From: Monarcha castaneiventris obscurior
Lineage: Eukaryota; Chordata; Aves; Passeriformes; Monarchidae
Direction of reading: 5' to 3'
DNA length: 64,000 bases
Assembly: GCA_026261815.1 (NCBI GenBank)
Contig: JAMPIT010000437.1
Location: forward strand, 3,906,001-3,970,000
Shown: in pieces, positions 35,951-48,140 of the stretch
Position numbering within the stretch: the first letter of the stretch is position 1
How the letters are laid out: each line of letters opens with the position of its first letter
The notes under the pieces: model-generated
Seen by the model: only the letters and a program-made list of their open reading frames with translations
What the model was told of the DNA's origin: nothing
Databases searched by the model: none
Made by a program: the position numbers and the translations under genes

Positions 35951-37596
35951 GTCTCTCGCTGGGGAAATATATTGATAAGAGCTCTCCACTGTGATTCTGC
36001 CCTGATTTAGAGACGATTTTCTGTGATGTCTATTAGTAACAGTCAAAATTTAAGAAACCGTTTTGAAGATGAAGAATTAATTTGGCAAATTTAGTTTAAA
36101 GGCCATTAAAATATAAAAGAAATTTCATCCAGACTCAGATGCTTGAGCAAAAGAGATTTTGGTTCAGACAACAGCAGCGCACTGGGCAAAATCAAGGCAT
36201 TGGATTTCAGCCAGACTAGAAGGATTTTGTCCACAGCTACTGAAATTAGTGGCCAAAAGCCCATCTGATGTGAAATAGCCAATTTTATTCAGGGTGACCG
36301 TTTTAGGGACCGGTGGTGCACTTGCTGTTCACCCAACACATGTACACATGTGTGTTTAAGGAGTGATTGTCCAACTGTATAACTCCAAAATGAATAAGGG
36401 ACAGAGAATAACTGGCTAACACAATGATTTGTAATATAAATTATAATTTTGGTGAAACTCTATAATATTTAAATCTTTTAGGGTTGGTTTTTTTTCAACT
36501 CCTGATTTGTTAAAATGAAAAATTCAAAAATAAAAGCTACTAGGCAACACGTATCCGCTCTTCAAAGTTCTGTCAAACAAAAGAGTGCCTATAAAGCACA
36601 TATTCTGATGGACATCTGCTTGCTATTTAATATCCACAAAGAGACTATTTACAAAAAAATACAAATGCAACAAATTAGGAGGCCTGTGATGCTGGCGCAT
36701 CCCAAGGAGCGGTGTTTACACAACCATCAGAGGGATGTGGGATGGCAGTGGAGAGAATTGATGCTTACAGATATGTCACAACTTATTTCCTGGGGAAAAA
36801 AATGCACCAAAAGGCCACTGTAAGGGATGTAACCATCCTAAATAACTAGTACCCAACCTGGAGGTTGCCTGAGAAAGCCAAAATCAGCTAGAGTGTGCCA
36901 GCAATAAGAGATGTGTCTTTGAAGGCTCTCTGCAGAAGAGACCAAGGTGCCCCTGGCATGCAGAAAGTCCAGTATCCCGTTCTTATCACCACTGTCAGAG
37001 GTTCACAGACCCCAAGATTAATAAAATGAAGAATTTTAAAGTGTCAGAGTCTGATCGGAGTGGGAGAGAAAGAGAAAATTCCTAAAGCACCCACGTGGTG
37101 GGAGGGATTTGCTGTACACAAAAACACTCACTGTAGAACACTGTAGGATTTCCTTTAAAAGTATCTGTTTGGGGGGAATTTAACTCTTGAGTTTTGAGTG
37201 CATTATTGTGCTTTTGCCAAAATTTGCACATTGACATATTGCTAGGGAAGAAAACCATGGGAAAGCAGGGATGAAGGATGACAAAGTATTAACCCCCGGA
37301 AGGGTTCCTGCTGGATATTGGTTTTTTCAAATGCCATTTCTCCTAATGCAAAAGATCCACCTGATGATACAGCACAGACATCATACAAAGCTTGTATTAT
37401 TTTCAGTGGCACAAGATTGTTTTTAATCTTTCCACTTCCCTTGAACATAACACAAACAACAAGATGAAGTTGTCCACACAACTGGAAAACAAAAAAGATG
37501 CAAACTCCCAAATTAACCCTTGGAAGAGAAGAGAAGCAACTGTAAAAATAAACAGAAAAAAAAGTTTAGACAAATTAACTTGGTCAACACAGAACA

Positions 37597-37623
37597 GCAA
37601 CAAATAAACAAACAAACAAACCA
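37597..37623. repeat. Short (AAAC)n tract
   Basis: CAGCAACAAATAAACAAACA continues as AACAAACC, giving about four CAAA units. It is a minor simple repeat. Confidence 0.7.
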
Positions 37624-40600
37624 CCAAATGCCTAAGTAAAGACTCCCTCAAACTCCTCCAAAACAACAACAAGAAGTGGTAAATTGTCTTTGATTTTAGC
37701 AGTATAGCTGCTTTCAAATTTTATGTCTGAAGATGCAACCAGATCAGATGAAATCCGTGCAGCTCCAGGTATTACCATCCTCTTTTTCTCTAATCCCAAC
37801 AAGCTACATAAAACACAGTTCCAGACCAGCTGAGCTGCTGTGTGCACTCTACTGACAAAAGTATCAAGAAGGGTGGTGCAGATTATCATTGGTAGCAGGG
37901 AAACCAAAGATCGAACCATAAAATCTTCATGCCTATTGACAAGAGGTTTGTCACTTAAATCTAATTTTTATTCATGCAAGTAAAGCCATTTTATTGTTAG
38001 GGAGTTAAACACACGAGCTCAAGGAGGCAAACAGAGCATACGACCCACAAAGACATCTTTGTCCCACTGCTCCCTGAAAAGAACAAGCCCAGGACATATT
38101 TTATATATGTATGGGTAAATCTATTTCCTTTTCTCCCTGGCTCCCTAAGGTGCTGAGCACCTACCCTGCACATGGCAGGAGTCCAGAAATCCACACAGCT
38201 GCCTCAAACTGGACAAGCAAACCAGCAAACCTTTTGTAATTTTCCCAGATTATTAGGAACCATCAGTAGCATTTACAGCAGGGCTAATTTAACCCAGTCC
38301 AGACTAGAACTGAATCAGCACACAGTGTGTATGGAGAAACACAATACGAATAAAATATGATCGTAGAAGTTAACATAGATAAGAGCTAGAAGCAAGAAGC
38401 TCAGCTTCACAACCACGACCAACACAAGGAGATTTGCAGAAATCAAAGCACAGGATGCACTACGGTTTCCACTGCATTCCTCAGCCTCAGAGATCTGCCA
38501 ATATTTTGCACGTAAGCACAGGGACCTTCAAAAGAGCCGGGTTTGTCCCAAGAAAGTACAAAACAATCACTACAAAGGCAAGCACTGAAAAATCCTCCTC
38601 CTGAACAAACATGCCATAAAAATGGAGTATAAATCATAAAACCCAAATGAAAACAACCACTCCCCCACCCCAAAATTGCCCAAATAATGGGATGAGGAAG
38701 TTTTCTCTGATTAGATTAAATACTGCAAAGCCCTTTCCAAGTCCAGTAACAAACTACTTTAGAAGCTGTGGCAGAAAGCAACACAACAACACTGAGCAAT
38801 GCAGGGCAGCACAGAGGCAAAGTAAGGATTGATCCAGAGCCCTGGGACAAAAGCTTTGCCTTCCCTCAAAATGCATGGAAAAGGCTTCTCACAAGTGTGC
38901 CACCTTGACTAACTCCACTCTCAGGGGTTTGCTGCTCAGGTCAGTGGAAGAAAAATGAAGCTAACAAATGTTTTTGAAAACACCAGTTCTTGAAAGCAAA
39001 CTTATTACGCTGAGGACTGAGCACCATCAAGCACAAAACTCCAGCATCGCAGCTTGAGACAAAATGCCAGACCCTCACACAAAGCACCTCTCTAAGATTA
39101 TTTCCCCAACTCAGCAGAGAATACAGCGAAATAGGTCATATATCACAGGAGCAAAACAATGCCATGCTCAGCAATGAAATTCCTTGGGACAAAGGGTCTC
39201 CACATTTATTCTACCCCACCATCTCTCAACATATCTCAATTTCACAGGAGGTCAGCTTCCTACCCCTCAGTCTGCCACGTTCAGCCTGGGATGCAAAAAG
39301 TCTGGCAGAGACAGAAAGGAGAAGGAAGATGGTAAAATGAGTCTTTACTCTCTTTTGCCTTGTTTTCATCCTTTACAGTGCTTCTTTTCAAGCTTATGAA
39401 ACCCAACAAAACAGGCGGATTCCTATGATCTGTAACAAAAGAGGTTACAAACATGGGCACAAGACCAGGAAATCCATGCCTGCTATTCCACATCCACCAA
39501 GAGCTTTGGCCTCGTGGTGACCTGCTCCACCAGGACACTGGGGCACCAACACTGTGTTTGGAGGCACCTTTCACACAGCTCTGTCAGTGTAGAGTCCTCA
39601 CTCCATCACTCCCACGGAGAACATAGTCCTCCCTTTTACCCTCTTACTACTAGAAAGCTCATTTCTGGCCTCAGAATATTCATGGACACTTTATTGCCCA
39701 TTTGTACTTGTTCCAGCACTGTCCTTTAGCTTAAATGGTTTGCTGGGAGTGTTTGTCACCTTCAGTATCAGACATAACCTCTATCAGCCTTCATTTTCCT
39801 CAGCTACACAAGCCAAGCTTTTTAGCCTATTCTTGTATTCAATTATCAATCATCAGCTGTTCAATTAGAGAGGGTGCAAGTCTAAGACCCAGGAGCCTCA
39901 GGAAGAGAAATACCCCAGCCACTGTGACAGAGACAACACAAAGTTGTGTCAGGAGCATGGATACAATTAATCCATAAATCAGCAGAGAAAGAGGGGGCAA
40001 GAGGAGAATTGAAAGCAGCATCTCCCCTTTCAGTGGGTTAATGTGACTTCTCCTCACTTTGCTGCAGAAATCACATCCAGGACAAGTTGCTTTCAGGAAG
40101 CAATTACAGGGAAGCAGCAGTGCAGAAGATGGATCTGTTTCTCAACTCTTCCACATGTCACTTCTCAGGAAGGAGCTGGTCATGGGGCTCACAACTTCAT
40201 ATCTAAATATTTCCCAAGGAAAACATCCCTAGATGTGAATATTATCTAACAGCCTCACACGATCTGCAGTTATGCAAACCATTTTGAAGCACTTTATGGA
40301 CCAATCCAAAGAACATCAATTAAATTCTGCTCTCTCTGCTGTTAAAGGCAAACTGCTGATTGATTACATGGGGCAAGGTGTCATCTGTGCTCTCTGTTGC
40401 ACTGTTACCAGGCTCTGTCATACAAATTTCACGTGTCCCATGGATGTAGGGGACAAACAGTATGGGCAAAAGCTGTAAAAATGCAGAGCTTGCCCTAATG
40501 TTTTCAATATTTCTATTTAACCCCAATGTCTTTGAAAATTAATCATAACTGTAGATATTTTCAGCAACATTTCTTTTTAGTTCTGAATGCAGATGAACTC

Positions 40601-41327
40601 CATCATATAAATAAATACCTGTGTGTCTCAGGGCAGAGAGGAACCTTTCATTACAAAGGCCTTTCTTGGAAGAAATTTGATCTTACTAATATAAAAAAAA
40701 TGCTATTTTATGATATGGCTCCCTTTCATAAAAAAGTTTCCAGATATTTATTTTCATTCCAGTGTGAAAAAAACCTCCCAAAACTCTAAAAAACTAACAA
40801 GCTTCTGTAGAAAATAAGTAACCCCCTACAGGCAGCTGCAACAATCATGCATTTATTCAAGTCAAGCCAAATATGCTCTAAGGAGGTAAAAATTCCTTTT
40901 AATTAAAACATTTGCTGGTATCATTTTACCTGTTGGAAGTACAGGGACAGATGTGAATCTGCAGCAGGTGCAGGACTATTTCTAACACTCACTAAAAAAT
41001 GGGTAAAGGCAGTTTTGACTCCTTCCTATAGTCCCACATGTCTTTGCTTCCCTTCTGGGAGAGGAGTTTGTGATTACCCACATCCCTCAGAGGGAAAATC
41101 CAAGCCTTTTCTACTAATAGATGCTGAGGTTAACACGAAGCAATTCAAAGCTTCTCATTAATTACTGCTAATTGTCATGGCAATCTCCTTTCCCCTGTTT
41201 TACATCATGAGCAAATGATTTTTTTTTCATTGCAGAATAGGTAAGAAGAGAGATACTTGGGAAAACATAATTAGCTCCACTAATTAGTGTGATCTGATTT
41301 GAATATTTCTATTTGCTTTTTTAATTT

Positions 41328-41344
41328 AAAAAAAAAAAAAAAAA
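41328..41344. repeat. Poly(A) tract
   Basis: Seventeen A follow TTTTTTAATTT. No associated element was recognised. Confidence 0.85.
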
Positions 41345-43524
41345 GGCAGCTCAGTGAAGTCATCTACACATTCTAAATATTCAGTTCATAAATTAAGATA
41401 ACCAGGCTGCAAACCTGTTCCTCCATTAAAAAAAAAACCATCTCTGATGGCTGAACATCCCCCAGGCAATGTTGTCCCCAAAGCAAGAGGGAAGAGTCCC
41501 CTCTCCCAGAGGGAAAGCTGAGAGGACATGGCCATGTCAAGCCTCCCACAGCCAAGAGTTACTTACAAGCACTAATAACCTAAAATTAGATTGCTTTTAA
41601 TGAAAAAGTTGTGTCTGCTCACTTTTCTTTTCACCAGCAATTAGGTCAATTTGCATTTGGCATCTCTCTAAGTCACACCACAATTCTTCCCATGCCCAGT
41701 GGTGGATTGAGAGCAAGTCCTCATTCAAAGCAGTGCAGGGCAATTTTTAGGGAGGGCAGAGGGCTCGTGCAGAATCTGTCCTAGAGCTGTGTCAGAGCTG
41801 GTTTTAGTTACTTTAATTCCAAGCTGCTGAAGAACTCCTTAAACCCCTTCACCCCTCAAAGTCTGGAAGTTTGAATAGATTAACTGGATGGTTTTATCTC
41901 CTTGCAGCATTCTAGGAGGATGTATCTCCATTGAGTCCTTCTGGGATGAACAATGATTTTCCTCTTCACGAGACAAGTGAGTGAAATATTCCTCTGTACC
42001 TAGAGCATGTCATGGCAGTGATTTCCTTAAAGCTTTGGATTTGGCTGACAAATCCATGCACCGAAGCACCTACTACAATTTCTTTGACTATTGTGAACAA
42101 AGAGGATTCTCAGAGCTGTTGAAGAAATATAAATAAAAACACATTCATTTTTCCAACATCCCAGCTACTACTGGGGCTGCTGTGCAACCAGAGGAGGCCA
42201 AGCATGTTGTTTTACACCACCAAGGCTCATAAGCCCATGGTGCCAGACTTGCACAAACTGGGTGAATAAATTTAGGTAATGATTTATTCAACCTGTTTCT
42301 GTTTCACATAATAGCCTGAGCAGATTATGATATTCTTTTACATGCTCCCACATCCAAATATGCTTCTGGATATTTTTAAAGTCATGACTGACTGGAAATA
42401 TTTATGATTTTAGCTGTTTTGTTTAGCAACGAGCAGTCAAAGCTTGCTTCTACCCCCCGACCCAATGAGCCCCCAAACATTTCCAGCACAAGCTCATGCA
42501 GATGTGAAATCAATGTTCACCTTCTGCTGGTAACTCTTACCAGCAAAATAATAAATTCAGTTAATAATGGAAAACAGTATTCATGGTGCTTTCTTGACAG
42601 TGCTCATTCACCTCTGCACTTGTTATGGTAAAACAGAGTGTTTGACACTGCTCACTTTTGGCAAGTTTCCACCATTCAGACAGTGCTGCAGCCACAGGCT
42701 GGAGCAGATCCTGGGCAGTAAAAATCTAAAAAAAAAACCACCCAAGCAACATCTAATTGTAAAACACAAATATTTTCCTGCTGGAGCGGGGGCTTTCTAG
42801 GAGATTGCAGCCCATCTCCAGATAGGCTCCCGTGCCCTGGAGATGATGTTCCTGTACAATAGCTGTGGCCACTGCACAGAAGCAGCTTCTCCTGCTCAGG
42901 GTGAAAGCCTTCAGTTTTTCTTCTGAGCAGGACACAATATGAAACGTGACTGGGGAGCTTTCTCCATAAACAAACCAAACCTCTTTCCTTACAGAGCTGC
43001 CTTTCTTCTCCCAAAACCTACTAAAAGCTTGGAGTCTCCTTGAATCCGTTAGAAATCCTTCCTGGAGAGAGGAACCAGACATTGTAAATGAACTCTGACT
43101 TAGAAGACCCCTTGTACCTGCAAACATCCCACAGACTCCAGAGGCATTTTATGTCCTGCCTATTTACCTGTCATGCTAGTTCTCACCCTATGATTCATTT
43201 ATTTTTAATGCTTTCAGCAGTTTTTTACTGACACTTTTCAAGGTGTCAGGGTATCCCCCCTGCAGCACTTTTGGATTTGCTTGCAGAACTAATACACTGT
43301 GGCAACATACAGAGAATACTGTTAAGATGCTTTGAGAAAACTTTTTAGAAGAAAGCTGTCCCCATCACCTCCATACACAGAGCCACGTGTAAAGGACAGA
43401 GAACTCAGACCAGGCTCTCAAATAAACCTAGTGAGCACAGCAGGAGGCCAAATCCTGAACCAGGCCATCTAGAGGGGCTTTTGACCATCACCCTCCACAC
43501 AGGGCAAACACAGAGTCCCTCACA

Positions 43525-43640
43525 GCATGGTCTGGCTGATCTTTAAAACCATCAAGGATGAAGACTCCCACCTCTGTGTGTCCCAGGGCTTGCTCACACA
43601 TAGGACACTTTTCCTCCCTACACCCAGCTCCAGGTTTCTG
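43525..43640 (-). mobile_element. Possible old CR1 LINE fragment
   Basis: GCTGATCTTTAAAACCATCA, AGGATGAAGACTCCCACCTC and the following TGTGTGTCCCAGGGCTTGCT resemble the reverse complement of the CR1 3' region (CCATCAAGGATGGAGACTCC, then ACCTCTCTGGGCAACCTGTT, then CAGTGCTTGACCACCCTC). The similarity is decayed and lies outside the easily recognised tail, so this could be coincidence. Confidence 0.4.
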
Positions 43641-45727
43641 AAATCTGGCTTGTGCTGGGGTGTAAAATTTGTGGTTTGGGTGTACAAGGCAAGTAAGGAT
43701 GATAAAAACTCACTACTGCCCACACCCCGTTTGATCCAGCCCTGGTTCCCACAACCAGGGTGCCCACCAGGTCCTAGGAGAAACAATTGCTCCCCAGTTG
43801 GTCCTTTCCCTGCTTGTATCTCCAGAAAAACCCTGACATTGTAACAGAGCTTGTTCTTGAGTTTTGTGGGATTTTTCGTGCTCCAGAAAAATGAATCTTT
43901 TTGAACAACAATAAAGATCTACCAGTAAAGAGACAAATCCCCAAACAGAAAGCTACTGGAGCTTAGCCTCACCTAAATTCAGATCTGACAATGTTGTAGC
44001 TACTCTGTAGGGTTCAGTCTGGCACAGTAGTGCCAAAATAATTCCCAAAATCCTGGGTAACTCCAGAACTGCCTCTGAACAGTGCACTGCCAGGCTGGCT
44101 CCTTCAGCGCTCTTCTGGGAGAGCTGGTGTGAAGTGGGCTTGTCTCTCCACAAAAGCTGCCACCACACTTTCTGGTTCCCTTTTTGGTAATTCAGTATTA
44201 AGGGCAAGAACCCCATCTAAGAAAACACTGAAAATATGACTCAATATTCAAACACCTTCACGTTCTTAATTATCCAAGCTGCTCCCACTCCATCAAAAAT
44301 ATTCATTATTTGCTGCATTTCTTAAATAACGGGGAAAGTCACTGCTGCATTTCCTAATAATGTATGCTCACAACTCTATTTTCCCCATCTGCTATGCTTG
44401 CCTAAGACTGGTCATTTGTTACCTGCTAGTTCCAATTGATTTCCTTTTGCCTCTGCTTTCCTTCTCCATGAGTGCAGGGAACAAACAGCACGATTTATAC
44501 CAGCTATCCAGTACCAATCATTAGATAACAAGGCCCTTTACTGAAAGCATTTAGAGTAAAACAATACTTTAAGTTTACCTTTGCTTTCACTTCTTTCTTT
44601 ATTACTCCAGGTTCAAAATAAGGCCAAAGAAGTTCCACTTACACAGAAGATTAGACAATCATCCAATATAAATCCTTCACTTCCTGCACAACATGCAGGG
44701 CCTGGGTTCTATTCCAATTGTTTAAACTTCTTTTTTAATTTGGTTTCATGAGATTCGCAGGCCTCCTTCTCTTATGCCACCTGGATATTGACCTGGAGGT
44801 GGAGAGAACAGCTCCATTTTTGGTAGGGTGGCTTTTAACCCACAGAATCCCAGGCATGGATAACTTTTGGGCTTCAGCTCACCAAGCCTGATGGAAAAAC
44901 AGAGAAAAGGATTGGGAAAGACCTATGGGCTTCCCTCCTTGGCTTTTCCCACCTCAAACCAATTAGGAATTGCACTGAGCCTGGTTTCATTCTCATTTTC
45001 TCTGCACTGTGGAAACTTTTATTCCCCACACAGAAGAGAGCTGGACTAGAAGAAACTAAATATGAGAAACTAAGTCCAAGAATATAAAAATCAGCAAGAA
45101 ACTCAAAAGTTCAAACCTGCCAGGTGTGCAGTGAGGCTCTTTTGGGTGACTTGCTTCATCACAAGGAGCTAATGCTTCATGGCTGGACAAAATGCTGTCC
45201 TAATGTAAAACCCTTTCCTTGCTAATAATTACTGTGTGCACATATAGCATATTCATACCCAGCCTTTGTCAAAGTTTGTATTCATATGCAACCTTCGACA
45301 GAGTCAGAACTTTCCACTGAAACAATATAAATTTTTTTCTAAAGTCAGATCATGCTCCAGTAAAATTTGAATAATGTTATTCCAGCAATGACTGTTCTAC
45401 CTGCTCGAAATTCAAGGAAGGTGGTTGATATTCAGCCACCCAAGGTGATGGGAGAAGTTCAGGTATTTTAAGAGAGAGGATTTCTGGAGGATTGCTGTCC
45501 CCTTTCACCCCAGCCATGACCAGAAGCACAGGGTGATGTAGAGAGAGCCACATATTCTGTACACACGCCTGAAACTGCAGAAGCAACAACACCCAGAAAA
45601 CTGAAACCTTTTAGGTCAAGGCTGCCAAACAGCCTGGTTCCCTCTGTGACACCAAACGGGCCGTCTCCATTACCTAATTCTTCTGGAAGTTCAGGGGAAA
45701 TAAGTCTCCCAGTGGAAATTCCTGACT

Positions 45728-45784
45728 CCTGAGCACTTTGGCAAATCTGGATCTTATTTAGGTGCCTAACTCAGGGCTGAGCAG
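45728..45784. repeat. Ancient GGTGCCTAA-type repeat fragment
   Basis: CCTGAGCACTTTGGCAAATC followed by TGGATCTTATTTAGGTGCCT and AACTCAGGGCTGAGC matches an old amniote repeat with the order GCTCAGCACTTTTGAAAATC / TGGCCCTTATTTAGGTGCCT. It belongs with the fragment at 23807-23884. Confidence 0.6.
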
Positions 45785-47879
45785 CAGAGGACTAGCAGGG
45801 TGATAATAAAAGAAAAGATTGAGGCAATTTATCACTGGGGAGCAGCACAAACCCTTCCCAATTCTTTTATTAAACAAACTTTAATCAATATAGGCTGGTT
45901 TCCTGAAGTTAGACATGAGCTGGGAAATCCAGATTTTGATTTCACCAAATAATTCATGGCTACCTCTCCAGAAACATGCTGGAGAATCCTCCTTAATTTT
46001 CCACAAAGCTATTCTGCTAGAATAAAATTGATTCTGTCTCTAGCATGGCAATGCATTTTTGAATCCTGCTTTATACATTTTAGCAGATACAGCACAGCAG
46101 TTCTTTTAATATTTTATTAATATTATATGTAAGACAATATAATTTATCACAGCATTTTGAGACAAGGGTCAAACACTTCTTCTGACAGAAAAATTAAAAA
46201 TCCTTTTCATTGAATATTTATATGTTCTACCATAAATAAAAAAAGAAGTTTTCACATAAAAATCTATTAATTTCAAACCCAAGTGCTTTGGGTTTTATGA
46301 AAGTGCAAAACCTTTGTAAGGGACACATCCAAACCTCAGTGAATCACTTGAAAATGCCCTTAAACCCCAAGGGGCTGAGCCTGGGCCCTGTGGCATTTCG
46401 TTGTCAAAAGGGGAACCTGGGTACATACACTCATGTGCTAATAATTGAAAGGTCAGCTCCATACACCTTTCATTTTGCACAGGGCTGTACAGGCTGGGAA
46501 TTTCATCTCCAGTTACCCACAAGTCTAAGACTGCCTCAGCTCATCACAAAAGAGAAAACTGGTGCTATTCAAAAAACTGTTGTCATGCCCAGGTTTAAAA
46601 AAATGCTCAAATTCCAAATAAATTTGACTCTAAGGTTTTGCCCAGGCCTCTGTGAACTAATACTAAAAGGTTGTTGTTGAGCTGTATCAAAAAACCCCTC
46701 TGATTGCAGCCAACTGTCCATCCTTCCTTCAGCAGGGGGGCTGCATGTAATTTTCTGCCTTCAATTAAGATTCACCACTAAATTCATCTTCTTTTAAAAC
46801 CATATTATTGCACCCTATGGTATCACATGAAATGCACAGCAAAGGTTTGGGAATTCTTTTGGAGGATGATGGGGAGTGGAAGCCCATGTTAGAAGCACAA
46901 TGGAAATAAATGCATAATTCAGTCCTTGCTTTTTTATTTGTCCTTGGCATTAATGAAGAACAAATTAGCTACTCTCCTTGGGTGTCTACCAGAAATAATA
47001 GTAACAACTAGAGCTCTTTCCCCCCCTCAGTAATATGTTCCTTTGTAGATAAGCACTGTGAAGAGGTAAAATTATTTCTTATAAAAGTTTACTGTTTTCT
47101 TGTTCTAAGATGTAAATGATAAGGTTGGGACTGGGAAGTAATTCAGAAATATTTATTCCACTGAGACAATAGCTTTTTGTCATCAGAAGAAAGAATTGGT
47201 GACTACCAAAATGAGACAAAAAGACAACAGCATTAACCATGGCTAGTGCTACACCAGTAAATAAGAAACACCTTTCCCACAGCTCAGCACAACAAAGCCT
47301 GGGCCTGACTGAAGGATGGGAATACCCACCCCAGAAGGTGACCTGGCTGAGGGACACAGCATTTTTACTGTTACTCATACACGTGCAATAAATATAATAA
47401 GACACTGGAAGCTTTTCCCCCTCTTCCAGATGATTAATTTACAGCCTGTTTCATCAACCTTTTATGATGCGTAACAGGGACTTATAAAAAACGTAAACAT
47501 CTTTGCATCATTTTACAGGTATGACATCCTGACCAAGGTGGTTCTTGGTTGGGAGGAAGCCTTCAGCCTGGAACTGGAGCTTACTTTAAATAAATTGACT
47601 CCAAAACATTGAAATCCATGATATAACCAAGGCAAAGCAGCAAAATAACACCTCTCAAGTGAAGACCAGCATGTGGACATAGCTGAAAGACAGATCTACC
47701 TGCAGTGCAATGCATTCGTGTAATTAAATCAACCTGCCACTCTCTCATCTATTATGTAGATGCAGAAATACTAATAATAATTATCCTCACATATCTAGAA
47801 AGACGGAATTAATGGTTCCAAGCAGCAAGAACTTGTTTGTGTTTGGATCTCTCTCACCAGAGCTTCTTTAACTAGCTCC

Positions 47880-48140
47880 TGGGTAGAATTCATTAATTTT
47901 TATTAACAGGGAAAACATTTGTCCCCGTGACAATATTTGCATTGCCTGAATGATTTTCACCTCTGCCACAAGGTGTACTATCGGCTCATACATCACGCGA
48001 TTACTTGGAGAGCAGAAAGACCCTCAGTCATTAGTGAGTGAATTAAAGATGATCTAAAGAGCTATTAATCACAGTGACAAAAGCCTTAATGTTGCTGTGA
48101 CCCTAGTGGAGCCTGGGGACTAAAAGGGAAGCCGAGGGAG
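47880..48140. promoter_or_regulatory. Candidate conserved non-coding element
   Basis: Unique sequence without repeats, with repeated homeodomain-type cores (CATTAATTTTTATTAAC, GTGAATTAAAGATGATC, GAGCTATTAATCACAG, AGCCTTAATG). It has three CpGs within or near TATCGGCTCATACATCACGCG and no open frame of note. It has the look of a developmental enhancer inside a long intron. Conservation was not tested. Confidence 0.28.

Noticed and set aside
44370..44400. TTTTCCCCATCTGCTATG, resembling the MIR core
   Set aside because: The match is too short and the flanks show no further MIR motif.
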